Below the pieces are notes generated by a model. It saw nothing but the letters and a program-made list of their open reading frames with translations. It searched no databases and had not been told where the DNA came from. From Nipponacmea schrenckii (taxonomy: Eukaryota; Mollusca; Gastropoda; Lottiidae): 64,000 bases of DNA. Every line of letters starts with the position of its first letter. The first letter of the stretch is position 1. The translations under genes and the position numbers were made by a program. The DNA is taken from contig JAUJPP010000005.1 of the NCBI GenBank assembly GCA_030562195.1, positions 806,001 to 870,000 on the forward strand, in the 5' to 3' direction. Of this stretch, positions 13,001 to 63,792 are shown piece after piece.

Positions 13001-13230
13001 AGCAGCTAGAGTAGTCCTGGTAGTAGCGATAATAGGCATGGTAGTAGCGATAATAGACCTGGTGGTAGCGATAATAGGCATGGTAGTACCTATAGTAGAC
13101 ATAATAGTAGCTATAGTAGACCTGGTAGTAGCTATACTAGGTCTGGTAGTAACTATATCCGGGCTAGAGGTATATCTGGTGGTAGCTATATAAGGGTAAA
13201 AAATAGGTCTGGTAGTAGCTATAGAAGGGC
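10036..13230 (-). repeat. 21-bp minisatellite, right arm of inverted array
   Basis: About 150 copies of a 21-bp unit GGTAGTAGCTATAGTAGACC, the reverse complement of the motif at 9441-10035. The orientation flips at about 10036. Near the outer end (13140-13200) the longer CCCGGATA-type unit reappears in reverse complement, so the whole 9441-13230 block is roughly symmetric. Long ORFs on both strands (230-282 codons) only reflect the 3n unit length. On the - strand the array is fused in frame to the Penelope-like endonuclease tail at 13231. Confidence 0.9.
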
Positions 13231-13520
13231 TAGAAGTTTCATCTTCGGGCAAGTCGATTTCTATGCGCTCAATTGGGGTAAGGGTGAGATCGTCAAGATT
13301 GAAATGATTAGAAACAGGCTTGTCTTTTTTCAATTTAATATCTGATCTGTGAGCATTAAAACGAGTGCGTAATTTGTTCTTTGTTTCCCCAATATATTGT
13401 TTGGGACATTTTTTACATGAAATTAAGTATATTACATTCGAGTTTTCACATGTAAGGTGCTCTTGGATCGAGTATATTTTATTCGTAGAGTTACGTACTT
13501 TTCGAAATATCGTGACGTAC
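13231..13520 (-). pseudogene. Penelope-like element GIY-YIG endonuclease fragment
   Basis: On the - strand, from about 13520 down to 13231, one frame reads through a linker and then NVIYLISCKKCPKQYIGET, followed by a KLRTRFNAHRSDI block and HFNLDD. This is the GIY-YIG nuclease region placed after the reverse transcriptase in Penelope-like retroelements: VIYLI and QYIG correspond to the paired Y motifs, CxxC is the family's Cys pair, and RxxxH the conserved Arg and His. The reading frame then passes without a stop into the 21-bp minisatellite. The upstream part of the ORF is separated by about 1.1 kb of unrelated sequence, so the copy is dead. Confidence 0.8.
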
Positions 13521-14575
13521 TTGTTATGTTCAAGTAATAATCAAGGTTGGCCCCAGGCGCCTAGATGGGCCGATCATATGAGAACTGAATATAGAAAAAC
13601 AACACGTGTGTGTTCAACAGACATATTTTAATAAGTACCAAAACGAGGCTACAATACCAGGTCACAGAGTGGACACTCATCAAAGGGACACAACTACAAT
13701 AAGATTAATAGCCCACTTATAACACTACTTTCGCCCTTCCTGAGGGTTGGAAGCTCAATCGTGGTTGCATTGTAAGTTCGTTGTCATTACATTCGGTTAG
13801 GCTTACCCCCAATTATTGAGGACAGTGAAGACGGGTTAGCCTAATGTAATGACAACGAAATCTTGTTCTTCGTTGAACAATCTTTACTTTATACGGTGTC
13901 ATGGTTTCTCCGACAGAGTCCGACACACTCCGACACTCCGACAAGACATTTGAGACTTGATATTTGCAAATTGAAAAGCACGCTGGCTACAATAAAAACT
14001 TAAAATGTTTTATTACGTACGAAGAAACGAAACAACAAATAAATCATTCTTCAACATCTATCGTATGTCTTTTGATTGAAAATATTTAGCTATCCCACTG
14101 TTTTTTTAACGAGAATAAAAGTAAGCGTGTCATGTTTTTCTTGTGAGTTGAGATTTTGTCAGCGAATGCATTTTCAAATTAACTATTAAAATGTAGAATT
14201 CATATTTCCTCAGAATTGTATTTCATAAACATTGGTCCTCATATCGAGCAAGTGACGTATGAGATAAATGATATATCAGTTATATCACAGACTAAAATAA
14301 TAAACGGTTATGACTAAGGAAACAAGACTGAAGGATTCATTGCAAATAATCAAACATTGCTGAACTGAATACAGGTGGGGCCCAATTCGCGCCTTGTGGG
14401 GCCCTGCCCCCATGGAACCCACCCTGGAAACGGGCCTGGGGTGATGGTTGGTTAGAATTTCAAAATATTCTCAAAAGTTAACTAATGATTCAGTCCAAAT
14501 TATGAAAATATCACCAAGAAATCTTTTACAGAAAAAGGGTTTTCAACGGTGAAATAAGAGATATTTTAGGCTCCA
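13521..14575. other. No gene recognised between the two Penelope-like fragments
   Basis: About 1 kb of AT-rich sequence that interrupts the Penelope-like element. It contains the hairpin at 13777-13859, short CGACACTCC repeats near 13910-13945 and a GC-rich patch near 14375-14440. No coding signal. Confidence 0.5.
13777..13859. repeat. Inverted repeat with about 27-nt arms
   Basis: TTCGTTGTCATTACATT at 13777-13793 is mirrored by AATGTAATGACAACGAA at 13843-13859. The inner parts (GGTTAGGCTTACCC and GGGTTAGCCT) also pair with a few mismatches. It could be a short foldback element or a transcript hairpin. Confidence 0.75.
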
Positions 14576-14579
14576 ACTC

Positions 14580-14775
14580 GGCCATAAAAATATTTGAATA
14601 ACTTGGGGGAAAAGCGTCGTTCAAAGGCTTTACGGACAGTTTCTAGGCCGGCATTGTTGTCAATATTAGTATACATTGAAGTTACATCCAATATAATAAA
14701 CACGGCGTTTGGAGGTACATCTAATTGTTTAAGTTTTTCTACAAAATCGGTGGTATCTTTGAGGTAGGCAGGATG
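14580..14775 (-). pseudogene. Penelope-like element reverse transcriptase fragment
   Basis: On the - strand from 14775 downwards one frame reads HPAYLKDT, then VPPNAVFIILDVTSMYTNI and a KAFERRF block. The DVTSMYTNI segment is the motif A region (catalytic Asp) of Penelope-type reverse transcriptases. Only about 65 codons survive. Order and strand agree with the GIY-YIG fragment at 13231-13520, so both belong to one degraded element. Confidence 0.75.
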
Positions 14776-14849
14776 TTGGCACGCTTAATGTATTCAGAAA
14801 CTCGATAGGATTCGCTCGTACAACCTTAGATAAATTTTTGGAGTGTTAT

Positions 14850-14985
14850 TTGGGCACACCTTCAATTAGATACACATTCATTTAGATACACTCTTGGCAT
14901 TCGAATAAAAGTGTACCCAAAAAGGTGTGTCTAATTGAATATGTGCCTAAATGAAGGTGTGTATAAATCGCTGTGCCTATCTAAT
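14850..14985. repeat. Degenerate foldback sequence
   Basis: CACACCTTCAATTAGATACA near 14857 and the inverted copy GTGTGTCTAATTGAA near 14924, plus CTAAATGAAGGTGTGT near 14948, form a partly nested palindrome. Probably a small decayed inverted-repeat element. Confidence 0.5.
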
Positions 14986-15499
14986 TTGTAGGTATATTTG
15001 ACGTAAGACATTTGAAAGAAGGGGGGGGGGGCAAAGCCGGGTCAGCCTCCTCCCCCTCACCCCCGTAGACATACCACTAGCTGGAACACAATAATCTTTT
15101 TAAATACAGGTTATTATTCCCAGTTGTTTCGCTCAAAAGTCGACCGTGTTTAAACCTTAAGTTGGTACATTCAAGTTTTAAATTTGGATAACGTTTCGCA
15201 CCTTAATTCCCTGACCTCAAATTCCTGTGATGACCCTTCAACAAATAATCTTATCGCCGACATTTTCCGTCTTGATACTCGAAATATTTAGAAAAGTTAT
15301 AAATTATTAGGTCAAAACATGACGCGCTAAAAATAACTCTAATGAATTTTCTAATTTGTCACTATGTGTGGTATGCAATGTCGGTACAGTTTTGAAAACA
15401 TGCGAGATAATTTGAATCAGAAATAACTGATACTATTAATCCTGAAAATATATATAGAAAATAAATTTTGTTATCAATAAGCGCATTCTGTAGAAGTTA
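14986..15499. other. Upstream flank of the Scribble gene, nothing recognised
   Basis: AT-rich sequence with a G-run (12-13 G) near 15020 and a pyrimidine-rich block at 15040-15065. No coding or RNA feature seen. Confidence 0.4.
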
Positions 15500-15567
15500 A
15501 AAAATGAGAAAGGCCGAGTCCCGCCACCTGGCGGCCGAATTGAGCGTACCTGCTGCATTATGGACTA

Positions 15568-15579
15568 CACGTGACGTCA
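15568..15579. promoter_or_regulatory. E-box/CRE composite (CACGTGACGTCA), likely Scribble core promoter
   Basis: CACGTG (15568-15573) overlaps the palindromic cAMP-response element TGACGTCA (15572-15579), 170 bp upstream of the Scribble ATG. A locally GC-richer stretch (CCGCCACCTGGCGGCCG, near 15521) lies just before it. USF/MYC-type and ATF/CREB-type factors bind these motifs in TATA-less animal promoters. The start site was not determined. The ORF at 15504-15722 is probably leader or promoter sequence, not a gene. Confidence 0.5.
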
Positions 15580-15694
15580 CTCTGTGTACATCTTGCTTCA
15601 ACATTTTACTGGATTGGGGGAAAATTGGAGTATTTTATCAAGTTGATTTGTGTTTTTGTGGATTTTTCCGTATTTTTAGATTTGTATACTATGA

Positions 15695-54434
<38,740 letters not shown>

Positions 54435-54602
54435 GTGAGTCAATTTTTTGTTTGCTCTTTATCAATTCTTTCAGAAGACATCAGTTTAGTTAAGATTAGA
54501 TTGCAGTTCTGGGACTTTTCGTTTTCTGAACACTGTAATCTAAATCCAGTACATTACTAACCAAGATTTTTCCCAATGGTGTTATTTTTTACCGATAGAA
54601 AC

Positions 54603-56695
54603 CTTGTTTTATAAACCAACCATGACTTGTTTTATATACCAACCATGACTTGTTTTATATACCAACCATGACTTGTTTTATATACCAACCATGACTTGTT
54701 TTATATACCAACCATGACTTGTTTTATAAACCAACCATGACTTGTTTTATATACCAACCATGACTTGTTTTATAAACCAACCATGACTTGTTTTATATAC
54801 CAACCATGACTTGTTTTATATACCAACCATGACTTGTTTTATAAACCAACCATGACTTGTTTTATATACCAACCATGACTTGTTTTATAAACCAACCATG
54901 ACTTGTTTTATATACCAACCATGACTTGTTTTATATACCAACCATGACTTGTTTTATATACCAACCATGACTTGTTTTATAAACCAACCATGACTTGTTT
55001 TATATACCAACCATGACTTGTTTTATAAACCAACCATGACTTGTTTTATATACCAACCATGACTTGTTTTATAAACCAACCATGACTTGTTTTATATACC
55101 AACCATGACTTGTTTTATATACCAACCATGACTTGTTTTATATACCAACCATGACTTGTTTTATATACCAACCATGACTTGTTTTATAAACCAACCATGA
55201 CTTGTTTTATATACCAACCATGACTTGTTTTATAAACCAACCATGACTTGTTTTATATACCAACCATGACTTGTTTTATAAACCAACCATGACTTGTTTT
55301 ATATACCAACCATGACTTGTTTTATATACCAACCATGACTTGTTTTATATACCAACCATGACTTGTTTTATATACCAACCATGACTTGTTTTATAAACCA
55401 ACCATGACTTGTTTTATATACCAACCATGACTTGTTTTATATACCAACCATGACTTGTTTTATATACCAACCATGACTTGTTTTATAAACCAACCATTAC
55501 TTGTTTTATATACCAACCATGACTTGTTTTATATACCAACCATGACTTGTTTTATATACCAACCATGACTTGTTTTATAAACCAACCATGACTTGTTTTA
55601 TATACCAACCATGACTTGTTTTATAAACCAACCATGACTTGTTTTATATACCAACCATGACTTGTTTTATATACCAACCATGACTTGTTTTATAAACCAA
55701 CCATGACTTGTTTTATATACCAACCATGACTTGTTTTATAAACCAACCATGACTTGTTTTATATACCAACCATGACTTGTTTTATAAACCAACCATGACT
55801 TGTTTTATATACCAACCATGACTTGTTTTATATACCAACCATGACTTGTTTTATAAACCAACCATGACTTGTTTTATATACCAACCATGACTTGTTTTAT
55901 AAACCAACCATGACTTGTTTTATATACCAACCATGACTTGTTTTATATACCAACCATGACTTGTTTTATATACCAACCATGACTTGTTTTATATACCAAC
56001 CATGACTTGTTTTATAAACCAACCATGACTTGTTTTATATACCAACCATGACTTGTTTTATATACCAACCATGACTTGTTTTATATACCAACCATGACTT
56101 GTTTTATAAACCAACCATGACTTGTTTTATATACCAACCATGACTTGTTTTATATACCAACCATGACTTGTTTTATAAACCAACCATGACTTGTTTTATA
56201 TACCAACCATGACTTGTTTTATATACCAACCATGACTTGTTTTATAAACCAACCATGACTTGTTTTATATACCAACCATGACTTGTTTTATAAACCAACC
56301 ATGACTTGTTTTATATACCAACCATGACTTGTTTTATAAACCAACCATGACTTGTTTTATATACCAACCATGACTTGTTTTATATACCAACCATGACTTG
56401 TTTTATATACCAACCATGACTTGTTTTATATACCAACCATGACTTGTTTTATAAACCAACCATGACTTGTTTTATATACCAACCATGACTTGTTTTATAT
56501 ACCAACCATGACTTGTTTTATAAACCAACCATGACTTGTTTTATAAACCAACCATGACGTTTTATATACCAACCATGATTTGTTTTGTAAATCAACCATG
56601 ACTTGTTTTATAAACCAACCATGACTTGTTTTATATACCAACCATGACGTTTTATATACCAACCATGATTTGTTTTGTAAATCAACCATGACTTA
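54603..56695. repeat. 23-bp minisatellite (intron 18)
   Basis: About 91 copies of TTTTATATACCAACCATGAC plus TTG, with ATATA/ATAAA variants in semi-regular alternation. It decays at the 3' end (GATTTG, GTAAATCAACC). Confidence 0.96.
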
Positions 56696-57886
56696 TTTTA
56701 AAAAGATCTATTTAAAAACTATGAATTTGATGGTGGCATGCTGTATAAAGTATACTGTGTCCTATCATGTTACATGTTGTTTGTTCTGATTTATCCTGCT
56801 TTTTATATTGGATCTTTTATTAAGTGCTGCTGAAATACTGGTTATTATGTTTTGCTATTTCTGTTTATTTCCACTTGTCCTCTGGGGAAAATGTAACTTA
56901 TCCTAGTTTTGTTTTGATATATCTCCAGGACTTGATGAAAGAATATCAGTGAGAATTTTAAAAAGAAGAGAATATCATGTTCTCTTGTCAGGAGAGTCTA
57001 AAACTTGGTCAAATTTCGTTGTTTAATAATTCAGATGGTTCATATTTAGCAAACAGGATTTTTATGATTTTCACATATTCAGAATACAGATTTGATTTTC
57101 AAATTTTGAATCCCATAGTTTAATTTTACAAATTTGTAAAGTTTTATTTTAGTATATTAACAGTGAGTTCACTTGAAATTTGAGGTTTTAGAAAACATTG
57201 TTTAGAATTAGTGTTTCTTGAAATTATCCATGCTTAAAGTAAAATACTTGATCTTTGCTTGATACTAAACACTACTTAATGTACATAGGGAAATAGATGG
57301 GAAATGTCGAGTATGAAATAACATTAAGTGATTGTGTCATATGATTTTGTATTTTTCTAGTTCTTCTGAAGACTATTTTCTTAAACAAATAATCTAGGAA
57401 AGAATTCATAATTAAGTTTTTATTCTCAAGTTTTATTTTGACTTGGTTTCAAATACACATACATTTCTGGAGATCAGTCAAGAATACAGCAATTTAAGAA
57501 ATTTTTATTTTCATTTTGTTTCAGTTTGTGACATTGTTGGAGGTTGGTATTTAAATTCAAATAACATTTTAGATTCACAAAACATCCAACCACAAAACAT
57601 AGCCTAAGGAAGTCTTAATATTAAACATGTATTTTAGCATAGAACACAGCTTGTTATCTATCTATTCTGGCCTCCATTTAATAACATGTTTTACATCACT
57701 AGTATTGGATGTTTAATTTATAACATATATTTTTATACTTACCATCAATTGGATGTTTTGGAATGGAAATGTTATATACAGCCAAGCATGTATTGTATAG
57801 GTAGCTAATGAAGAAAGTGACTGTACCCGATAGAATACAAAACAAGTAAAAATAAGTTAAAGATCAATTGAAGTACCATATTTAGG
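56696..57886. other. Intron 18 unique AT-rich sequence
   Basis: About 1.2 kb without recognisable exon. An acceptor-like TTTTGTTTCAG at 57514-57524 is followed by a frame that stops within 10 codons and does not resemble PDZ2. Confidence 0.5.
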
Positions 57887-59057
57887 CTCAACTTGAAAAC
57901 ATTTGAATAACATGATTTTATCACTCAACTTGAAAACATCTGAATAACATGCTTTTATTACTCAACTTGAAAACATTTGAATAACATGATTTTATCACTC
58001 AACTTGAAATCATCTGAATAACATGATTTTATCACTCAACTTGAAAACATCTGAATAACATGATTATATCACTCAACTTGAAAACATCTGAATAACATGA
58101 TTTTATCACTCAACTTGAAATCATCTGAATAACATGATTTTATCACTCAACTTGAAAATATCTGAATAACATGATTTTGTCACTCAACTTGAAAACATCT
58201 GAATAACATGATTTTATCACTCAACTTGAAAACATCTGAATAACATGATTTTATCTAGCTTAACTTGAAAACATCTGAATAACATGATTTTATCACTCAA
58301 CTTGAAAACATCTGCATAACATGATTTTATCACTCAACTTGAAAACATGTGAATAACATGATTTTATCACTCAACTTGAAAACATGTGAATAACATGATT
58401 TTATCACTCAACTTGAAAACATTGTGAATAACATGATTTTATCACTCAACTTGAAAACATCTGCATAACATGATTTTATCACTCAACTTGAAAAAATGTG
58501 AATAACATGATTTTATCACTCAACTTGAAAACATGTGAATAACATGATTTTATCACTCAACTTGAAAACATCTGCATAACATGATTTTATCACTCAACTT
58601 GAAAAAATGTGAATAACATGATTTTATCACTCAACTTGAAAACATGTGAATAACATGATTTTATCACTCAACTTGAAAACATCTGCATAACATGATTTTA
58701 TCACTCAACTTGAAAACATGTGAATAACATGATTTTATCACTCAACTTGAAAACATCTGCATAACATGATTTTATCACTCAACTTGAAAACATCTGCATA
58801 ACATGATTTTATCACTCAACTTGAAAACATCTGCATAACATGATTTTATCACTCAACTTGAAAACATGTGAATAACATGATTTTATCACTCAACTTGAAA
58901 ACATCTGCATAACATGATTTTATCACTCAACTTGAAAACATCTGCATAACATGATTTTATCACTCAACTTGAAAACATGTGAATAACATGATTTTATCAC
59001 TCAACTTGAAAACATCTGCATAACATGATTTTATCACTCAACTTGAAAACATGTGAA
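57887..59057. repeat. 37-bp minisatellite (intron 18)
   Basis: About 31 copies of CTCAACTTGAAAACATCTGA plus ATAACATGATTTTATCA. CTGAAT dominates on the left and CTGCAT/GTGAAT alternate on the right, so the array has two subdomains. Confidence 0.95.
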
Positions 59058-59236
59058 TGGTAGCAGTTGATATATATATGAGCTGGTTAAAGTGAGATTT
59101 AAAACTGTTATTTGAGGTTATTTGTCTGGTGCCTTCACTTCACCTCCAGGTTGCTACTTCTACAAGTTTGGCTGTAATTTGCCTGTTGAATATTTTGGGA
59201 AAAGTTTGTTACATGTTGGTTTTTGTTATTAGATTA

Positions 59237-61416
59237 TTTTTATACGCCCACATGAAATGGGGGGCGTATATTGTCGTCACCCACATCCGTCCGTCCGTCC
59301 GTCCGTCCGTCCGTCCGTCGGTCCGTCCGTCCGTCCGTCCGTCCACAATTGCTCGTAAACACTCTACACGGTGTAATTCTTGACGGATTTAGATGAAACT
59401 TAATATGAGTGTTTATGATCACGCAAGGATGAACCCTATTGAAAATCAGCGAAATCGGAAAAAAATTAGTATGAGTTCGTGCCCTTGTTCTTGAATGGCT
59501 CGTAAACACTCTACAATGTGCAATTCTTGACCGATTTTGATGAAACTTGGTGTCAGAGTATGTTATAACTCAAGGATAAACCCTATCGAAAATCAGCGAA
59601 ATCGAAAAACATTTAGTATGAGTTATTGCCCTTGTTCTTGAAAACGCGTTCAATTTTAGCTTGTAAACATTCTTGAGAGAACAATTTTTAATGGATTTTA
59701 ATGAAACTTGGCCTGAGTATTTGTTATCACCCAAGGATGAAGCTTATTGAAAACCAGTCAAATCGAAAAAAAATTAATATCAGTTATTGCCCTTGTTTTT
59801 GAAAACGCGTTCAATTTTTAGCTTGTAAACACTCTACAAAGCACAGTTATTGACCGATTTTGACGAAACTTGCTGAAATTGTTTAATATCACCCAAGAAT
59901 GAACCCTTTTGAAAATAGCACATATCGAAATATATTTAATAGGAATTATTGCCCTTGTTCTATAAAATGTGTTGGATTTTTGCCTTGTAAACACTCTACA
60001 AGTCACAATTCTTGAGCGATTTTGACATAACTTGGCATGAGTATTTGTAATCACCTAAGGATGAACCCTATTGAAATTCAGTTAAATCGAAAAATATTTA
60101 GTATGATCAGTTATTGCCCTTGTGTTTGAAAACGCGTTCAATTTTAGCTTGTAAGCACTCTAGAAAGAACAATTCTTAATGGATTTTGATAAAACTTGGC
60201 TTGAGTATTTGTTTTTACCCAAGGATGAACCTTATTGAAAATCAAATAAATCGAAATATATTTAGTGTCAGTTATTGCCCTTGTGTTTGAAAACCGGTTT
60301 AACTTTTTAATAAATACTCTAGAAGGTACAATTCATGACCAATGTTGACAAAACTCACTGAAATTGTTGGATATCGCAAGGGATGAGCCTAATTGAAAAT
60401 TAAAATTATTAAAATATATCTAATATGAATTATTGCCCTTGTTCTTTTAAGCGCGTTCAATTTTTGTCTCGTAAACACTCTACATGGCACAATTCTTGAT
60501 GGATTTCGATGAAACTTGGTGTGAGAGTGTGTTATAACTCAAGGATGAACCCTATTGAAAAGCGAAATCGAAAATTTTTTTAGTATGAGTTACTGCCCTT
60601 GTTCTTGAAAACGCATTCAATTTTAGCTTGTAAACACTCTAGAAAGAACTATTTTTAATGGATTTTGATTAACTTTGGCTTGAGTATTTGTTTTTACCCA
60701 AAGATGAACCCTATTATAAATCAAATAAATAGAAATATATTTAGTGTCAGTTATAGCCCTTGTTCTTGAAAACGCGTTCAATTTTAGCTTGAAAAGAACA
60801 ATTTTTAATGGATTTTGATGTAACTTGGCTGGAGTATTTGTTGTCTCCCAAGGATGAACTCTATTGAAAAGCGAAAAATATTTAGTACAAGTTATTGCCC
60901 TTGTTTTTGAAAACGCGTTCAATTTAACTCGTAAACACTCTAGAAAGAACAATTTTGAATGGATTTTGATGAAGCTTGGCTTTAGTATTTGTTTTCTCAC
61001 AAGGATAAACCCTATTGAAAATCAGATAAATCGAAAAATATTTAGTGTCAGTTATTGGGCCTGTTTTTAAAATCGCTTTCAACTTTTGGCTTGTGAACAC
61101 TCTAAACATTCATTTTTGACAAAACTCGCTGAAATTGTTTAATATCAACCAAGAATGAGCCTTATTAAGAATTAATAATATATCAAAATATTATTAAGGG
61201 TGAACCCTATTGCAAATCATAAAAAAACCGAAAAATATTTAATGAGTTAAGTTAGGTACAATTCTTGACAGTTTTTAATGAAACTAGAGACCCTAGAAAA
61301 AAATATATGGTGGAAGGTTGAATATTTCATTCCACTTTTGTAACCTTACTGAAAAGTTTTTATTTGAAATAAATGCTGCCAGTGGGCGTATATTACCTTG
61401 CCTGGCAAGCTATCTT
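59237..61416 (+). mobile_element. Pearl/Helentron-like non-autonomous element, copy B (intron 18)
   Basis: Same ends, CCGT run and internal repeat order as copy A (30225-32414), with scattered substitutions and small indels. Its flanks differ completely from those of copy A, so they are two independent insertions of one source element, not a segmental duplication. Confidence 0.7.
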
Positions 61417-61934
61417 TGTTGTTTTATATAAAATGGAATGTATGAAGCTATGAGGCTTGTACTGTTGTCTCAGTCTCAACTACAATCTTTGTATTTGATA
61501 TGGAAATTAAGAATGCATGATCAGGAGATAAAGAAACATTACTATAAAATGATCAAGTAACAAAGAAATAGACATACCATGATGATTTCATTAGTTTGGC
61601 TGCAAAACTTTGGCAATTTCCAGTTTTAACCAGTTTCTGTCCCATTATTTTCAACATACTGGTTTGTATACTGTATAAGTTTTATTATAAGCCTATCTAG
61701 CCCATTCAGAAAGGGAAATAGGGAGAAAGAATGTATGTAAATGTATGTGAATCTCAATATTTCTGTAAGATATAATGTGATTGTTGTGATATTCAGATTG
61801 TTGGCATGACAAAGGTATTGATATTATTTATTAAAATATGATAATTAATATTGACTGTAAAATAACCTGTAAATCATACACTATTATCATAGTTGTAGTA
61901 ATTTTAGTTTAAAATTTATAGTTTTATAGTTTAC
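61417..61934. other. Intron 18, unique sequence
   Basis: About 500 bp of AT-rich sequence; no exon, RNA or repeat recognised. Confidence 0.45.
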
Positions 61935-63792
61935 TTTATGCTACATAAAATGGGAGGCGTATTTGTCGACACCCACGTCTGTCCGTCCGTCCGTCCATCA
62001 ACAATTGCTGGTAAACACTCTAGAAGGCTCAATTCTTGACAGATTTAAATGAAACGTGATATTTGTAATAACCAAAGGATGAACCTTATTGAAAATCAAA
62101 AAAAATATTTAGTATCAGTTATTGCCCTGGTTTTTGAAACTCAATTTTTGGCTTGTAAATACCGTATAAAGCACAATTCTTGACATATTTTGACAAAACT
62201 TGCAGAAATTGTTTAATATCACCTAAGGATGAACCTTATTGAAAAATTAGATAATCGAAAAATATTTAGTATTTGTTATTGCCCTTGTTTTTAAAAATTT
62301 TAGCTTGAAAACCCTCTAGAAGGCACAATGCTTTACTGATTTTGACAAAACTTGCTAAAATTGTTAATAATCACTTATGGATGAACCCTTTTGAAAATAA
62401 GAAATAACACATGATATTTGATTGCCCTTGTTCTTTAAGATGATATTGATTTTTGGCTCGTTAACACTCTGCAAGTCACATTTTTATACGCCCACATGAA
62501 AATGTGGACGTATATTGCCATCACCCCTGTCCGTCTGTCCATACCCGATACAGGCCAGAGTTTTTATCCGATTTGAATGAAACTTGGTATGTGTATTCAT
62601 CTTGATGATATCTTGGACAAGTTCGAAAATGGCACGATTCATATGTCGGTTTATGAGTTATGGCCCTTGATTAAATGGAAAAACATTAATATTTACTTGT
62701 GTATGCAATAGAAGCTGTAGTTTTCATCCGATTTGAATGAAACTTGGTATGTGTATTCATCTTGATAATATCTCGGACAAGTTCGAAAATGGCACGATTC
62801 ATATGTCGGTTTATGAGTTATGGCCCTTGATTAAATGGAAAAACATTAAAATTTACTTGTGTCCGCAATAGAAGCTGTAGTTTTCATCTGATTTGAATGA
62901 AACTTGGTATGTGTATTCATCTTGATAATATCTCGGACAAGTTCGAAAATGGCACGATTCCAGATGTCGGTTTATGAGTTATGGCCCTTGATTAAATGAA
63001 AAAACGTTAAAATTTACTTGTGTATGCAATAGAAGCTGTAGTTTTCATCCGATTTGAATGAAACTTGGTATGTGTATTCATCTTGATAATATCTCGGACA
63101 AGTTCGAAAATGGCACGATTCCAGATGTCGGTTTATGAGTTATGGCCCTTGATTAAATAAAAAATACGTTAAAATTTTACTTGTGTACAATAATTAAGAA
63201 GCTATAGTTTTCATCCGATTTGAATGAAACTTGGTATGTGTATTTATCTTGATAATGTCTCCCCAAAGGAAAGGGCCCTGTTTTATGAGTTATTGCCCTT
63301 GATTAAATGAAAAATGTTAAAATTTACTTGTGTATGCAATAAAAAAGGCTGTAGTTTTTATCCGTTTGGGAATGAAACTTGGTATGTGTATTCATCTTGA
63401 AAAATTGGGTTCTTCGCCAGATGTCGGTTTATGAGTTATTGCCCCTTGATTAAATGAGAAAATGTTAAAATTTACTTGTGTACGCAATAGAAGCTGTAGT
63501 TTTTATCCGATTTGAATGAAACTTGGTATGTGTATTCATCTTAATAACATCTCGGACAAGTTCAAAAATGGTGCGATTCCAGATGTCGGTTTATGAGTTA
63601 TTGCCATGGATTAAATGAAAAAAGATGGAATATTCTGTTTGCTGAAGTGGGCGTATGTTACCTTGCCTGGCAAGCTATCTTTTGACTGATTTTATCGGAA
63701 CTTGACATGAGTTTTTGTAATCACAAAAGGATGAACCCTATTGAAAATAAGATAAATCAAAAAATATTTAGTATCAGTTATTGCCCTTTTTC
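61935..63792 (+). mobile_element. Pearl/Helentron-like element D, split by element C
   Basis: Left part 61935-62480 starts with a degraded terminus (ACATAAAATGGGAGGCGTAT) and a short GTCC run. The internal repeat stops at GCAAGTCACA and resumes after 63681 as TTGACTGATTTTATCGGAAC, continuing to about 63792. Joining the halves restores the family phrase CACAATTCTTGACTGATTTT almost exactly. Confidence 0.6.
62481..63681 (+). mobile_element. Pearl/Helentron-like element C, distinct subfamily, nested in D
   Basis: Opens with a perfect 13-bp hairpin, TATACGCCCACAT, loop GAAA, ATGTGGACGTATA (62485-62514). It ends GTGGGCGTATGTTACCTTGC plus CTGGCAAGCTATCT. Inside are about 7 units of roughly 160 bp with GATTTGAATGAAACTTGGTA, TGTGTATTCATCTTGATAAT and GGTTTATGAGTTATGGCCCT. 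These units are much more alike than those of copies A and B. Confidence 0.7.

Noticed and set aside
9441..13333. Repetitive ORFs (up to 282 codons) resembling Thr-rich or low-complexity surface proteins
   Set aside because: By-products of the 21/54-bp minisatellite. Only the short C-terminal part at 13231-13333 (- strand) belongs to a recognisable protein, the Penelope-like endonuclease.
57514..57560. Possible next PDZ2 exon after TTTTGTTTCAG
   Set aside because: The downstream frame gives a few residues then a stop, with no match to the expected second PDZ segment.
59129..59383. 84-codon ORF after an acceptor-like CACCTCCAG, possible exon
   Set aside because: It runs into the hairpin-ended element and CCGT microsatellite and shows no PDZ-like sequence.
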